NCBI RefSeq assembly: GCF_900113275.1
Contig: NZ_FOOU01000002.1
Coordinates: forward strand, 372,001-436,000
Direction: 5' to 3'
Length of the DNA stretch: 64,000 nucleotides
DNA from: Neptunomonas qingdaonensis
GTDB lineage: Bacteria > Pseudomonadota > Gammaproteobacteria > Pseudomonadales > Balneatricaceae
The first letter of the stretch is position 1. Every line of letters starts with the position of its first letter. The position numbers were made by a program, and so were the translations under genes. Under the pieces are notes generated by a model, which saw nothing but the letters and a program-made list of their open reading frames with translations, did no database searches and was not told the origin of the DNA. Positions 43,587 through 55,865 of this stretch are shown here, piece by piece.

Positions 43587-44144
43587 ATGCCATATTTAAG
43601 CATACCTGTTTTACGTACAGCGCTTTTACGTAAACCTGTTTTACGTACAGCGCTTTTACGTAAACCTGTTTTACGTACACCTATGTCACTTACTTTGATA
43701 TTTGCTCTCACACTAACCGTGTTGCTTAGCAGCCAAACGGCACGTGCAGAAATTTATAAGTGGCGTGACGAAAACGGTAAGCTTCACTACTCCAGCACAC
43801 CGCGTGTGCTGGCCCCTAATATTCAAGAAATCAAACTCCAAACAGCGCCTGCTGATCGTGCCAACGCACGAAGACAAGAGCGCCTGCTCAATCAGAAAAA
43901 ACGTGACATCCAGCGCATTGAACGAGATAAGGAAAACGCGCTGGCTGAGCAAAAGGTCATGTTAAAACAAGAAGCCCGTGATAAAGATATGTGTGAGAAA
44001 TATCAACAGCGTTACGCCGCTTACCAGAAAGAAGGGATTAAAGGCATCAACCTCTCCAACGGAAAAACGCAAAAACTAACAGGCGCTGCTGCACGCAACG
44101 CCCTTCAGGGTACTAAAGAAAATGTCGAGCTTTTCTGTCACTAG
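43587..44144 (+). CDS. DUF4124-domain exported protein with N-terminal repeats
   Basis: Signal-anchored protein with a DUF4124 domain (EIYKWRDENGKLHYSSTPR) followed by a coiled, charged stretch (about 95-135) and a C-terminal segment with two cysteines (DKDMCEKYQ, VELFCH). Oddity: the first 33 residues are a 10-residue repeat (PVLRTALLRK twice plus PVLRT) encoded by a 30-bp tandem repeat, and only after it comes a normal hydrophobic signal ending TARA. GAGG 7 nt before 43587 favours the repeat-containing start; the ancestral start may be ATG at 43683. Confidence 0.72.
   Translation: MPYLSIPVLRTALLRKPVLRTALLRKPVLRTPMSLTLIFALTLTVLLSSQTARAEIYKWRDENGKLHYSSTPRVLAPNIQEIKLQTAPADRANARRQERLLNQKKRDIQRIERDKENALAEQKVMLKQEARDKDMCEKYQQRYAAYQKEGIKGINLSNGKTQKLTGAAARNALQGTKENVELFCH
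43605..43679. repeat. 30-bp tandem repeat, 2.5 copies, inside a coding start
   Basis: Two exact 30-bp copies (43605-43634, 43635-43664) and a 15-bp third half. The unit itself is built from two related 15-bp halves (CCTGTTTTACGTACA and GCGCTTTTACGTAAA). Being a multiple of three it keeps the reading frame. Confidence 0.95.
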
Positions 44145-44230
44145 CCTTTTTGATGTATATCCAGCCGCCTGAATGTCAGTTGTGTTAACTGAAATGTAGC
44201 AGCCCTGATGTAGTAGCCCTGATGCAAAAA

Positions 44231-44800
44231 TCAGATGATATCAAGCGCACTCCAGGGTCTTGATATACGCCGGAAATGCTCGGCACCACAGGCCTTACAT
44301 GGCTCAATAAGGCTGGTTTTTTTCAGCTGCATCTGTTGCTGACAACTCTGACATTCAAATGTTCCTACCGCTGCAATTTCACCCGCCATATACTCATCTG
44401 CTTCATTTGCCAGCTGCTCTCTTAAGCGCTCCTGATCTATGCGGGTTTGGTCTGCCAGCGCAACCAGCTTTTCTACCACGGTGTTTTCAAGAACATTCAG
44501 ATCAAAATGCAACCAGGCAGCGATTCCTTCACCGGTTTCATGTGCATAATAACCAAGCTGTTTGAGGTCACGTTTCAGATACGCCGTCAGCAGATCCATC
44601 TCGTCACGCGTCATCTCTTCTGCCGTCAGCTCCAACTCGACGGCCTCTTCAATTTTTTCCTGCAAATAATCCCATGAGTGGTGTTCTACGTTTTCCAGCG
44701 TGTCAGTCAAACGATCCAGTACACGATTGTATATGCTCGGCACATCTTGCTTAAACCCTGGCTGATTACTCTCTGATGACTTTTTAGATTCATTATCCAT
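44231..44800 (-). CDS. Zinc-ribbon DUF1451 protein (YbeL-like)
   Basis: 189 residues. A long helical region (IYNRVLDRLTDTLENVEHHS through EEMTRDEMDLLTAYLKRDLK) is followed by a C-terminal zinc ribbon with CQSC (FECQSCQQQMQ) and CKAC (EPCKACGAEHF). YbeL-like proteins usually lie near leuS, as here (divergent). Function unknown. The start at 44800 has CGGAG 7 nt upstream; an open extension to 44878 is unlikely. Confidence 0.87.
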   Translation of the reverse strand: MDNESKKSSESNQPGFKQDVPSIYNRVLDRLTDTLENVEHHSWDYLQEKIEEAVELELTAEEMTRDEMDLLTAYLKRDLKQLGYYAHETGEGIAAWLHFDLNVLENTVVEKLVALADQTRIDQERLREQLANEADEYMAGEIAAVGTFECQSCQQQMQLKKTSLIEPCKACGAEHFRRISRPWSALDII

Positions 44801-44950
44801 TTTCAACTCCGATACTACAGAATTAGACGGCCTATACTGCTGTTGATAGCAGGGCTTATATTGTATGCTATGCAGCATACCCTGAACTTACCAGCAGACT
44901 CTTTAACCGGCATCAATATAAGCCGGTTTTATTGTTAGAGATTTCTATAA

Positions 44951-47554
<2,604 letters not shown>

Positions 47555-47614
47555 TTCTTGGAAACTGACGATTGCAAGCTGATGGTTATACGTTACAAAG
47601 GAGCTATTAAGCAG

Positions 47615-48115
47615 ATGACCCACTACCGCTTTTTGAATAGATTAATCTGTTTCACTTTGGCCGCTATTCTGCTGTCCGGCTGCGGCTTTAAATTGCGCGG
47701 TTCAATGGATATTCCAGAATCGTCCAGACTAGTGACGCTGGTATTAAAAAGCGGTACATCTGTGTCTTTTGAGCAAGCTCTCAAACGTACCATTACCCAA
47801 CAAGGCATTAATATCCAGGAGAATGCGCCTTATCAGCTTACTATTAAACAAGTTGAGGAAAATCGCCGTTCCATCACACTCGATAGCAAAGCCAATGTAG
47901 ATGAGTATGAAATTCTGTTGCTGGTTAATTTTGAAATACTCAACAGCGACGGAGAGTCAATATCCGGGCCTCTGGTAGCGCGTACTGAACGTATTTATGA
48001 TTACGATGCTGATGCGGCAACAGCCAGTTACTCTCTGGAGAAAGAGATTCGTGAGGAGATGTGGCAATCTATTTCTGAGCGTATTGTTCGCCAGTACATA
48101 GCACGAACACGCTAG
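47615..48115 (+). CDS. lptE: LPS-assembly lipoprotein LptE
   Basis: Plug and chaperone of LptD in lipopolysaccharide export at the outer membrane. Lipoprotein signal ending AAILLSGC, followed by GFKLRGSMDIPESSRLVTLV, the LptE hallmark after the cysteine, and a C-terminal REEMWQSISERIVRQYIA. 166 residues from the ATG at 47615; AAGGAG lies 11 nt upstream. A TTG-initiated extension to 47558 has no function-like sequence. Between leuS and holA, the conserved gamma order. Confidence 0.9.
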   Translation: MTHYRFLNRLICFTLAAILLSGCGFKLRGSMDIPESSRLVTLVLKSGTSVSFEQALKRTITQQGINIQENAPYQLTIKQVEENRRSITLDSKANVDEYEILLLVNFEILNSDGESISGPLVARTERIYDYDADAATASYSLEKEIREEMWQSISERIVRQYIARTR

Positions 48116-48145
48116 TGCCGGCTGACTGTTGATGACACTGTTTAT

Positions 48146-49174
48146 ATGAAGCTATCTGCTGAGCAGCTCGCCGGTCATTTGCAACAAACACATGCGCCTG
48201 TCTATCTGGTCTCAGGTGATGAGCCTCTATTGAGCGCAGAGTGCTGCGACCAGCTACGTAGCGCTTTTCGCGACAAAGGCTTCAGTGAACGTGAGGTACT
48301 GCATGTAGAGGGGCATTTCAAATGGGAATACCTGCTTGAGTGCGCTAATGCCTTATCGCTATTTGCCGAGCAGAAGCTAATTGAAATACGCGTCGGCAGC
48401 CATAAAATCAATAAAGCGGCAGGCGATATTATCCAGGAATATATCGCGCACGCCCCCCCTGAAAATATCCTGCTGATAATTGCCGAAAAACTAGACGGTG
48501 CTGCCAAAAAGTCTGCCTGGCACAAAGCTATCGAACAGAAAGGTGTTTGTGTAGAGATCTGGCCCGTTGAGATAAATCAACTCCCCGGGTGGATCAGGCA
48601 CAGAGCTATGAGTAAAAATATGCAGCTGGATGACAGCGCCATACAACTGCTATGCGACCGGGTTGAAGGAAATTTACTGGCAGCTAAACAGGAGTTAGAT
48701 AAACTCCATCTATTACATCCGACCGGCACCTTATCGGCAGAGCAGATCGTCAATGCCGTCTCTGATAGCTCCCGATACGATGTCTACGCTTTAATGGATA
48801 CCATTGCACTGGGACAAGGTGAGCGCTGCATTAAAATACTCAATGTTTTACGCCAGGAAGGCATAGAACCCCCCATTGTATTGTGGGCACTGACTCGCGA
48901 GATTCGCACCTTATATGCTATTCGCCAAGGCATAGAACGAGGCCTGGCTTACGAAACCATCTGCCAGAAAGAACGCATCTGGGGGAAACGCAAACAAACC
49001 CTGAAACGCTGCGCCGAACGACTTAGCATATCAACATTAGAAGACCTGCTTAAAACCAGCCAAGATCTTGATAAAGTTATTAAGGGAATGGGCACTGGCT
49101 CACCTTGGCTAATGCTTTCGGATATTGCCATCACCCTTTCAGGCAAACGCCTTCAACTTTCCTCGTTCTCCTGA
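48146..49174 (+). CDS. holA: DNA polymerase III subunit delta
   Basis: Clamp-loader wrench subunit that opens the beta clamp. N-terminal LSAEQLAGHLQQTHAPVYLV followed by SGDEPLLSAECCDQLR, middle AAA+-like region without a P-loop, and C-terminal helical collar (VILWALTREIRTLYAIRQGI-type segment, here PPIVLWALTREIRTLYAI). 342 residues (E. coli 343). Follows lptE as in E. coli. Converges with the OsmC gene. Confidence 0.95.
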   Translation: MKLSAEQLAGHLQQTHAPVYLVSGDEPLLSAECCDQLRSAFRDKGFSEREVLHVEGHFKWEYLLECANALSLFAEQKLIEIRVGSHKINKAAGDIIQEYIAHAPPENILLIIAEKLDGAAKKSAWHKAIEQKGVCVEIWPVEINQLPGWIRHRAMSKNMQLDDSAIQLLCDRVEGNLLAAKQELDKLHLLHPTGTLSAEQIVNAVSDSSRYDVYALMDTIALGQGERCIKILNVLRQEGIEPPIVLWALTREIRTLYAIRQGIERGLAYETICQKERIWGKRKQTLKRCAERLSISTLEDLLKTSQDLDKVIKGMGTGSPWLMLSDIAITLSGKRLQLSSFS

Positions 49175-49201
49175 GTTAATTCATCAGAGAATAGCAGCGC
49201 A

Positions 49202-49642
49202 CTATTCGGCCAGCGTATGCACGACGTCAGTTGACAGTTTTATATTGTCATGCAAAGGACAACGCTCACACACCTCATCCAGAAATGCCTGCTTTTCCTG
49301 AGCCGTCATATCAGCATCAATTTCTGCGGTTACTCTGACAACCTGAAAACCAGATCTGTTTTCTGTAGGCTTGCCTAACAGGCCCGCCGGATCATAATCG
49401 CCTTCCGCAAAAACAGCAAAGCGACGCAGCTCAATTTTCCTCTGCCTGGCAGCGACGCGACCAATCGTCGCCACACAACCCGCCAACGAAAACAGAAAAT
49501 ACTCCAGCGGTGTTGGACCTTCATCGCTTCCCCCACCCGCCGCAGGCTGATCAATAATGACTTTATGGCCACGAATAGTTGATTCAACGCGGAATGAATC
49601 TTCCATTAGTGTTTCGACACGTACCGTTTTGGTGACAGACAT
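49202..49642 (-). CDS. OsmC-family peroxiredoxin-like protein
   Basis: 146 residues, YhfA/OsmC type. The two redox cysteines of the family are present: LFSLAGCVATIGRVAARQRK (Cys in the central helix) and VCERCPLHDNI near the C-terminus. The glycine-rich GGGSDEGPTPLEYFL loop is typical. OsmC proteins reduce organic hydroperoxides with thiol donors; which subfamily substrate applies is unknown. Convergent with holA. Confidence 0.9.
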   Translation of the reverse strand: MSVTKTVRVETLMEDSFRVESTIRGHKVIIDQPAAGGGSDEGPTPLEYFLFSLAGCVATIGRVAARQRKIELRRFAVFAEGDYDPAGLLGKPTENRSGFQVVRVTAEIDADMTAQEKQAFLDEVCERCPLHDNIKLSTDVVHTLAE

Positions 49643-49793
49643 AACAACTCCATATAAGAACTTTCTAATATTATTATATCAGTAAATAGCATGCTAGGAA
49701 GTCATCAGAACCGCTTTATTAAGACGAAAAATCAGATCAAAGAAAAGCGACGAATGGAACAGGGAAGAAAAGAAATAGAGGAAGAAGGAATCA

Positions 49794-49820
49794 CAGGTAC
49801 TGCCAGGACAGCAGTACCTG
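49794..49820. other. 10-bp hairpin downstream of lipA
   Basis: CAGGTACTGC and GCAGTACCTG with a 7-nt loop, 26 nt past the lipA stop. No U-tract follows on the minus strand (GTGATTCC), so it may be a factor-dependent or processed 3' end for lipA. The 100 bp to its left are a purine-rich GA/A stretch with no gene. Confidence 0.55.
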
Positions 49821-49845
49821 TTATTTCAAACAAAATACCCAGCGA

Positions 49846-50829
49846 TTAACCGACCGTTTCGCCTTTAGCCTGGAGATCAGCATGATAAGAAGATCTTACC
49901 AGCGGTCCACTGGCTACATGGCTGAATCCTAGTTCTTTTGCAATCCGGGCAAACTCATCAAACTCGTCTGGAGTAACGAATCGATCGACCGGCAAGTGGC
50001 TGCGGCTTGGTTGCAGGTATTGACCAATCGTGAGCATGTTCACATTATGAGCACGCAGATCCTTCAATACCTCAATGATCTCTTCGTTGGTTTCACCGAC
50101 ACCGACCATCAGACCTGATTTAGTACGAATATCAGGACATTTTTCTTTAAAGCCTTTGAGCAGATCCAGCGACCATTGATAGTCAGCGCCCGGACGCACC
50201 TTGCGGTAAAGTCTCGGCACTGTTTCAAGGTTATGGTTAAACACGTCAGGCGGCGTCGCACTCAGAATATCCAGTGCAACGTCCATACGTCCTCTGAAGT
50301 CCGGCACTAACGTTTCAATCTGAATGGTCGAAGAACGCTGGCGCGTTTCAGAAATACAGTTGGCAATATGCTGTGCACCGCCATCCCGCAGATCATCGCG
50401 GTCGACTGATGTAATAACAACATAACGCAAACCCATATCGGTAATGGCTTCGGCTAACTCTCTTGGCTCGTTTTCAACCAGTGCATTAGGACGACCATGT
50501 GCCACATCACAGAACGGGCAACGACGTGTGCAGATATCACCCATCACCATAAAAGTGGCTGTTCCGTTAGTGAAACACTCACCTATGTTCGGGCAGCTGG
50601 CCTCTTCGCAAACAGAAGCCAGATTATGCTGACGCAGCTTATCTTTAATTCTTTTTACTTCTTTATTTGACCCCATTCGAACACGCAGCCACGCAGGCTT
50701 ACGAGGCATTTCATCCTTTTCTGTCGGGATGACTTTGATGGGAATACGTGCCATTTTTTCAGCACCACGTAATTTAACACCCTGTTCCACCTTCACTACT
50801 GAAGAGGCTTTATCGGAACTGTTCGCCAT
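49846..50829 (-). CDS. lipA: Lipoyl synthase
   Basis: Radical-SAM enzyme that inserts two sulfurs into octanoyl groups to make lipoate. Auxiliary cluster cysteines Cys74, 79 and 85 ([12 protein letters not shown]), radical-SAM CTRRCPFC at Cys100, 104 and 107, and the terminal RSSYHAD serine ligand motif. 327 residues (E. coli 321). It starts 1 nt after the lipB stop; operon ybeD-lipB-lipA. Confidence 0.97.
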   Translation of the reverse strand: MANSSDKASSVVKVEQGVKLRGAEKMARIPIKVIPTEKDEMPRKPAWLRVRMGSNKEVKRIKDKLRQHNLASVCEEASCPNIGECFTNGTATFMVMGDICTRRCPFCDVAHGRPNALVENEPRELAEAITDMGLRYVVITSVDRDDLRDGGAQHIANCISETRQRSSTIQIETLVPDFRGRMDVALDILSATPPDVFNHNLETVPRLYRKVRPGADYQWSLDLLKGFKEKCPDIRTKSGLMVGVGETNEEIIEVLKDLRAHNVNMLTIGQYLQPSRSHLPVDRFVTPDEFDEFARIAKELGFSHVASGPLVRSSYHADLQAKGETVG

Positions 50830-50830
50830 A

Positions 50831-51487
50831 TTATTGTGAGTCCAAGGAAGTTTGATGATTAACGGAATTATAACCTATTTCTTTAGTCAAGTAATTCACA
50901 AGCCATTGCGTCGCTTGCTGAGGATCGGCATCGGCAACCAATGTACACAACTGCGTCATCGCCATACCGGCATATCCACACGGGTTAATTCTTAAGAATG
51001 GTTCAAGATCCATATCAAGATTCAGCGCTAAACCATGAAAAGTACAACCACGACGCACTCTCAAGCCAAGCGAGGCAATTTTAGCATCACCTACGTAAAC
51101 ACCCGGCGCATCAGGTTTTGCATATGCATCAACAGCATAATGCTGCAATGTAGCAATAACAGCCTTTTCCATTAACGTCACTACATCACGAACACCGAGC
51201 TTATTTCTGCGCAGATCCAGCAACAGATAGATAACCAGTTGTCCAGGGCCATGGTAAGTAACCTGGCCACCCCGATCGACTTGCACAACCGGTATATCGC
51301 CGGTTAAAAGCAGATGTTCTTCTTTTCCGGCCTGCCCCTGTGTAAAAACAGGTTCGTGCTGAAGTACCCAGATTTCATCCGCTGTTTCCGCGTTGCGCTG
51401 ATCCGTAAATGCCTGCATTTTATGCCATATAGGCTGATACGGCTGAATACCAAGATTGCGGACAATAACTGTATTATCAATAATCAT
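50831..51487 (-). CDS. lipB: Octanoyltransferase
   Basis: Moves octanoate from ACP to lipoyl domains. Signature [20 protein letters not shown], acyl-binding lysine region ([20 protein letters not shown]) with the catalytic Cys and Lys seen in NPCGYAGM and GDAKIASLG. 218 residues (E. coli 213). The ATG overlaps the upstream gene stop by one base (TGATG), so it is coupled. Confidence 0.96.
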   Translation of the reverse strand: MIIDNTVIVRNLGIQPYQPIWHKMQAFTDQRNAETADEIWVLQHEPVFTQGQAGKEEHLLLTGDIPVVQVDRGGQVTYHGPGQLVIYLLLDLRRNKLGVRDVVTLMEKAVIATLQHYAVDAYAKPDAPGVYVGDAKIASLGLRVRRGCTFHGLALNLDMDLEPFLRINPCGYAGMAMTQLCTLVADADPQQATQWLVNYLTKEIGYNSVNHQTSLDSQ

Positions 51488-51759
51488 CAGATAACGATAT
51501 GCACCCGGTCAGAAGCGATCAGTTCTTCGTGCAAGCTCTTAAGCTGCTCTTCACCGGTAGCCGTTATAAACATCCGAATCGATCGGTAGGTCCCTTTGCT
51601 GCTATCGCGAATCGTAATTCGGCTCACATCCAAATCTGGCACATGCACCCTCATTACTTCGACTACAAATGTTTCAAAGTCATCCGAGTTTTTACCCACG
51701 ACTTTAATCGGGTAATCAGGACAGGGAAATTCAATTTTTGGTGGTTGTTCTTGACTCAT
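51487..51759 (-). CDS. ybeD: DUF493/YbeD family protein
   Basis: 90-residue protein of the YbeD family with ACT-like ferredoxin fold: [20 protein letters not shown], ...[20 protein letters not shown] and [18 protein letters not shown]. It precedes lipB in E. coli as here. Function is not settled; a regulatory role has been suggested from fold. Starts 2 nt before the dat stop region, so it is likely co-transcribed with dat. Confidence 0.92.
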   Translation of the reverse strand: MSQEQPPKIEFPCPDYPIKVVGKNSDDFETFVVEVMRVHVPDLDVSRITIRDSSKGTYRSIRMFITATGEEQLKSLHEELIASDRVHIVI

Positions 51760-51761
51760 GA

Positions 51762-52616
51762 TTACTCCCCCGTCATCAATTGATGCTGATAACGAGTAAA
51801 AATTTCAAACATTCGCTGCCAGACAGGCCCTTTTAACCCATCACCGACAACATAATCATCTACCTGAAGCACAGGTACAATGGCTCTTGTCGAACTGGAT
51901 ATCCACACCTCATCGGCATTTATCAAGCGCTGATAATCAATATCAGTTTCCTGACGTGGAATCCCATTCTGATCCGCCAGCTCAAGAATCAGAGCACGCG
52001 TTGTGCCACTGAGAATCTCAGTACCTATAGGTGGTGTATAAATCACACCGCGCTCAACAATGAAAAAATTACAGCTGGCGCCTTCCGTTAGTGTTCCATC
52101 ACGCAGTAGAAGCGCTTCCTGCGCCCCCGCTTCTTTGGCTTGTTGCAGCACCAGAATATTGGGCAACAAACAAGTTGCTTTAATATCACAACGACGCCAC
52201 CGCAGGTCTGCAGTGACAATAACCTTAATCCCTTCAACCCGCTCAATACCTTCCTGGTAAATATCACGAATAGGCTGACAACAGGCAAAGATAGTCGGCA
52301 CCAGCTTGGGGTCAATAGCATGCACACGCTTGCCTGCACTACCGCGTGTCACCTGTAAGTATACCGATAGATTACCGCTGCCATTTAACGCTACTAAGCG
52401 ACTCAGCATAGATGCCCAGTCGAAATCCAGTTCGATCCGCAACGCCCGAAGACTATGCTCTAATCTCTGCAAATGTTCATCTAAACGAAAGCCTACCCCC
52501 TGATAAAAAGGAATAACCTCATAGACGCTGTCGCTAAACAAAAAGCCACGATCAAATACTGATATCTTGGCTTCTTCAGCCGGGACGTAGTGCCCGTTTA
52601 AATAGACTGTTTCCAT
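51762..52616 (-). CDS. dat: D-alanine / D-amino acid aminotransferase (fold-type IV)
   Basis: Class IV PLP aminotransferase that interconverts D-alanine and D-glutamate. METVYLNGHYVPAEEAKISV opens it, VFDRGFLFSDSVYEVI, PLP lysine Lys146 in CDIKATCLLPN, and GASCNFFIV. 284 residues from the ATG at 52616. The context between dacA (D-Ala carboxypeptidase) and ybeD-lipB is common in pseudomonads and relatives. Branched-chain or 4-amino-4-deoxychorismate activity cannot be excluded for fold-type IV enzymes. Confidence 0.88.
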   Translation of the reverse strand: METVYLNGHYVPAEEAKISVFDRGFLFSDSVYEVIPFYQGVGFRLDEHLQRLEHSLRALRIELDFDWASMLSRLVALNGSGNLSVYLQVTRGSAGKRVHAIDPKLVPTIFACCQPIRDIYQEGIERVEGIKVIVTADLRWRRCDIKATCLLPNILVLQQAKEAGAQEALLLRDGTLTEGASCNFFIVERGVIYTPPIGTEILSGTTRALILELADQNGIPRQETDIDYQRLINADEVWISSSTRAIVPVLQVDDYVVGDGLKGPVWQRMFEIFTRYQHQLMTGE

Positions 52617-52630
52617 TATCACCAAAACGC

Positions 52631-52657
52631 AAAAGCTCACATTTTCAAATGTGAGCT
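52631..52657 (-). terminator. dacA terminator
   Basis: Minus-strand AGCTCACATTT pairs with AAATGTGAGCT (11 bp counting closing pairs, tiny loop) followed by TTTT; 30 nt after the dacA stop and just ahead of dat. It separates dacA from the dat-ybeD-lipBA unit. Confidence 0.85.
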
Positions 52658-52686
52658 CATACAAAAACCAATTAAAAAGAATCTTA

Positions 52687-53844
52687 TCAGCTAATCAAGC
52701 TCATAAAAAATAACATAATGGTATGCCATATTTTCTTAAGTATGCCACCTTCAGAGACATTTTCCATTGCGACCAACGGAACACGGACTACATCTTCTCC
52801 GTTTAACGTCACGCGAACAGCGCCATATTCCTGTCCTTTAATGACAGGCGCCTTAATGACCTTATCCACATCCATGGTAGCCTCTAATTGATCAGCCTGG
52901 CCACGAGGTATAGTTACAGCTAATGCTTCGTTCAATCCCAGATGCACCTGATCTTCAAGTCCACCCCATACTTTAGCGGTATTCAGCAGTTCGTCTGCGC
53001 CATAGAGTTTGTGTGTACGGAAGTAACGAAAAGCGTATGCCAATATTTTCTGGCTTTCCTGTGCTCTGGATTCTTCACTATTAGTGCCCATAACAACCGA
53101 AATAAGACGCATACCATCACGCTTTGCCGAAGCCACCAAACAGTAGCCGGCTTCTTCCGTGTGTCCGGTTTTTATGCCATCGACCGTGTGATCACGCCAT
53201 AACAACTTATTGCGATTAGGTTGGCGTATCTGATTATAGGTGTAATATTTTTCAGAATAGATGCCGTAGTGCTCAGGAAATTTCTGGATAATCGCTTTGG
53301 CAAGAATCGCCAAATCCATTGCTGTCGAGAAATGCCCCTCTGCCGGCAAACCTGTCGCGTTTGCAAAATGCGTATTATCCATACCCAGTAACTTGGCATG
53401 CTGGTTCATCAGATCAGCAAATGCCGATTCACTGCCGGCAATATGCTCTGCAACAGCAACGGATGCATCATTACCCGACTGGATAATAATACCTTTCAAC
53501 AGGTCATCCAGTTTTACCTGAGTACCTTCTTTGATAAACATTCTCGAGCCTGGCGTTCTCCAGGCTTTTTCGCTGACCAGTACCAGATCATCCTTACCAA
53601 TATTACCCTTATCAAGCTCATACTCAACGATATAGCTGGTCATCATTTTCGTCAGGCTTGCCGGTGCAAAACGCTCATCCGCTTTATCAGAAAGCACCAC
53701 TTTACCCGTATCAGCATCCATCACCAGATAGGAAGTCGCTGAAACCTGGGGGGCAGAGGGCATCAGAGTAGTGGCGGCTTGCAGGTATCCCGTTGCAAGA
53801 AAAAGGCATAGAAAAGTAAAAAAGGCTGTTTTCAGTCTTTGCAC
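52687..53844 (-). CDS. dacA: D-alanyl-D-alanine carboxypeptidase (PBP5/6)
   Basis: Trims the terminal D-Ala from peptidoglycan stems. Signal peptide (to about residue 23, LQA), catalytic motifs S63-L-T-K66 (APASLTKMM), S123-G-N, K225-T-G (GIKTGHTEEAG), a beta-rich C-terminal domain, and a C-terminal amphipathic helix (KKIWHTIMLFFMSLIS) that anchors it to the membrane. 385 residues. Downstream of rlpA as in E. coli; own terminator. Confidence 0.96.
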   Translation of the reverse strand: MQRLKTAFFTFLCLFLATGYLQAATTLMPSAPQVSATSYLVMDADTGKVVLSDKADERFAPASLTKMMTSYIVEYELDKGNIGKDDLVLVSEKAWRTPGSRMFIKEGTQVKLDDLLKGIIIQSGNDASVAVAEHIAGSESAFADLMNQHAKLLGMDNTHFANATGLPAEGHFSTAMDLAILAKAIIQKFPEHYGIYSEKYYTYNQIRQPNRNKLLWRDHTVDGIKTGHTEEAGYCLVASAKRDGMRLISVVMGTNSEESRAQESQKILAYAFRYFRTHKLYGADELLNTAKVWGGLEDQVHLGLNEALAVTIPRGQADQLEATMDVDKVIKAPVIKGQEYGAVRVTLNGEDVVRVPLVAMENVSEGGILKKIWHTIMLFFMSLIS

Positions 53845-53945
53845 AGTAAATCCCTGAATAGGTAGGCTAGTTTGTTTCGAGAATAGACGCTAATCGTTGG
53901 ATTTAGTTCTACTCAATTCATTTTTAATGGCGTATTAACATTTAA

Positions 53946-54818
53946 TTACGGCAAGTTTACCAGATGTGCACCAAGAAACCCCCTTTGGGTGAGCTTTTCA
54001 ATCATATTATCTACTTCATACTGGTTCGTTACAGGCCCCAGTAAAACCCGGTAGAGTCTGCCGCTTGCCCGCTCAATATTATTCACGTGGGCTACGTGCA
54101 TAAAATCCCCCCCCAACTGACTCGCCACATTACGTGCTGACGCTTCAGCCGAGTATGCCCCAACCTGAAGGTAGCGGCCGGCGGCCAGAGTATTCGATGC
54201 CACTGAAGGCGCCAACACTGCTGGCGTTGCTGAAGGCGTGATATTTTTTTGTGGTTCTGTCGCCGCAACCATTTTAGAGGCATTCCAGGTGATGGGGTTG
54301 ATCGCCTCCACTTCAACATGAGCAGTTCCGTGGCGTAACACACCTAGCTTGGAAGCGGCCGCATAAGAGAGATCGATGATCCTGCCCCGATGGAATGGCC
54401 CACGGTCATTAACCCGCACAATCACCTGCCGGCCATTGGCCAGATTAGTCACCTTGGCGTACGTCGGTATAGGTAATGACTTATGTGCAGCGGTCATCTT
54501 GTACATATCGTAAGTTTCACCGTTTGATGTCAGATGTCCATGAAACTTATTACCGTACCAGGAAGCTCCGCCACGCTCACGATAGCCATCCGAATCATCG
54601 AGAACTGAATACTGTTTACCAAAGACACTGTAAGTGCTTTTGTTTCCACCGCGGCTGCGCGGTTCAACTTTAGGCACTGCATCGGGAACATTAGAGACAT
54701 CAACAGGCCCAGACGGCCCGTGATCATGTTCAATACTGTAACGGCTCGTGCTTTTTTTGCTGGCACATCCACTGAGCAGCAACGCAAATATTGAAAAAGA
54801 TAAAACGATAAGTTTCAT
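53946..54818 (-). CDS. rlpA: RlpA septal ring lytic transglycosylase (DPBB + SPOR)
   Basis: Outer-membrane lipoprotein that cleaves denuded peptidoglycan glycans at division sites. Lipobox LLLSGC in the signal; DPBB catalytic domain with GGASWYGNKFHGHLTSNGE and VRVNDRGPFHRGRIIDLS; C-terminal SPOR domain (RYLQVGAYSAEASARNVASQ ... YRVLLGP). 290 residues from the ATG at 54818 (AAAGGG 9 nt upstream; a TTG at 54824 is too close). Sits between mltB and dacA. Confidence 0.95.
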   Translation of the reverse strand: MKLIVLSFSIFALLLSGCASKKSTSRYSIEHDHGPSGPVDVSNVPDAVPKVEPRSRGGNKSTYSVFGKQYSVLDDSDGYRERGGASWYGNKFHGHLTSNGETYDMYKMTAAHKSLPIPTYAKVTNLANGRQVIVRVNDRGPFHRGRIIDLSYAAASKLGVLRHGTAHVEVEAINPITWNASKMVAATEPQKNITPSATPAVLAPSVASNTLAAGRYLQVGAYSAEASARNVASQLGGDFMHVAHVNNIERASGRLYRVLLGPVTNQYEVDNMIEKLTQRGFLGAHLVNLP

Positions 54819-54824
54819 ACTCAA

Positions 54825-55865
54825 TTACCCTTTCACGCCAAGTCGTTTTTCCGCCGCATGAATCGCTACCTTTTCAGCCACTATGGCCTGGCTTAGCTCA
54901 TATACTGCCATTGCATATAAGCGACTTCGATTATAACGAGTAATCACATAATAGTTGTTTAAGCCTAACCAAAAACTTTCAACCTCTTTATCCTTCATGC
55001 GCAATAAAACAGCCGCTTGTTCTTGCGGATAACTCTGATCAATTTTAACTCCGAATGCGGCCCACTCAGACACTAAGCGCTTCGGCCTCTCCCCTGTATT
55101 GAGGTCAGCTTCAGGAACCGTCCCTTTTAACCTTACTTCAATAACCGTTTCACCCTGTGGCTGCCAGCCATGCTGTACAAAATAATTGGCGACACTACCA
55201 ATAGCATCGACAGGATTACTCCACAAATCCCGTTTACCATCGCGATCAAAGTCCACCGCATAGGCCAAAAAGCTCGAAGGCATAAACTGCCCATACCCCA
55301 TTGCTCCGGCATACGAGCTTTTCAAATCAACGACTTCTCTGTTTTCATCTCGAGCGAGTATCAAAAGATCTTTCAGCTGCTCCTGAAAAAACTCAGCCCG
55401 ACGGGGATAATCAAACCCCAGCGTGGCCAGCGCATCAAGCGCCCTGTAACTACCAACATTTCGTCCATAATGAGTTTCAATACCGATAATAGACACGATA
55501 ATCTCTGCCGGCACACCATATACTTGTTCAGCCCGCTGAAGCGTTTCCGCATGTTCGTTCCAAAAATCGACACCACGGGTTATGCGCTTTGGTTGCACGA
55601 ACAGTTTACGATACCCGCCCCAATCCAGTCGCTTTTCGGCAGGCCGGTTCATTGCATTCAATATCGAATCTTTCTTTTCAGCATGGGCTAAAATGGAGCG
55701 CAGATAGTCAGCACTGAAGGCTTCTGCCTGCATTTTTTCAAGCCACTTCTCAGCCTCCGGGTGCTGACTATACCCGCCGGTTTCATTACCCTGAACGAAA
55801 CAGGAAAACATCAACGCCAATAATCCGATCTTTCTTTTCCCGCTCAATTTCATCTGCGTACTCAC
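54825..55865 (-). CDS. mltB: Membrane-bound lytic transglycosylase B (MltB)
   Basis: Peptidoglycan lytic enzyme of glycoside family 103. A hydrophobic N-terminal signal (IGLLALMFSCFVQG) lacks an obvious lipobox cysteine at the usual place apart from FSC. Catalytic Glu in VSIIGIETHYGRNVGSYRAL; AYAVDFDRDGKRDLWSNPVD and MGYGQFMPSS are family blocks. 346 residues from GTG at 55865 (342 from ATG at 55853). It overlaps the end of rodA, so it belongs to the mrdA-rodA operon. Confidence 0.93.
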   Translation of the reverse strand: MSTQMKLSGKRKIGLLALMFSCFVQGNETGGYSQHPEAEKWLEKMQAEAFSADYLRSILAHAEKKDSILNAMNRPAEKRLDWGGYRKLFVQPKRITRGVDFWNEHAETLQRAEQVYGVPAEIIVSIIGIETHYGRNVGSYRALDALATLGFDYPRRAEFFQEQLKDLLILARDENREVVDLKSSYAGAMGYGQFMPSSFLAYAVDFDRDGKRDLWSNPVDAIGSVANYFVQHGWQPQGETVIEVRLKGTVPEADLNTGERPKRLVSEWAAFGVKIDQSYPQEQAAVLLRMKDKEVESFWLGLNNYYVITRYNRSRLYAMAVYELSQAIVAEKVAIHAAEKRLGVKG

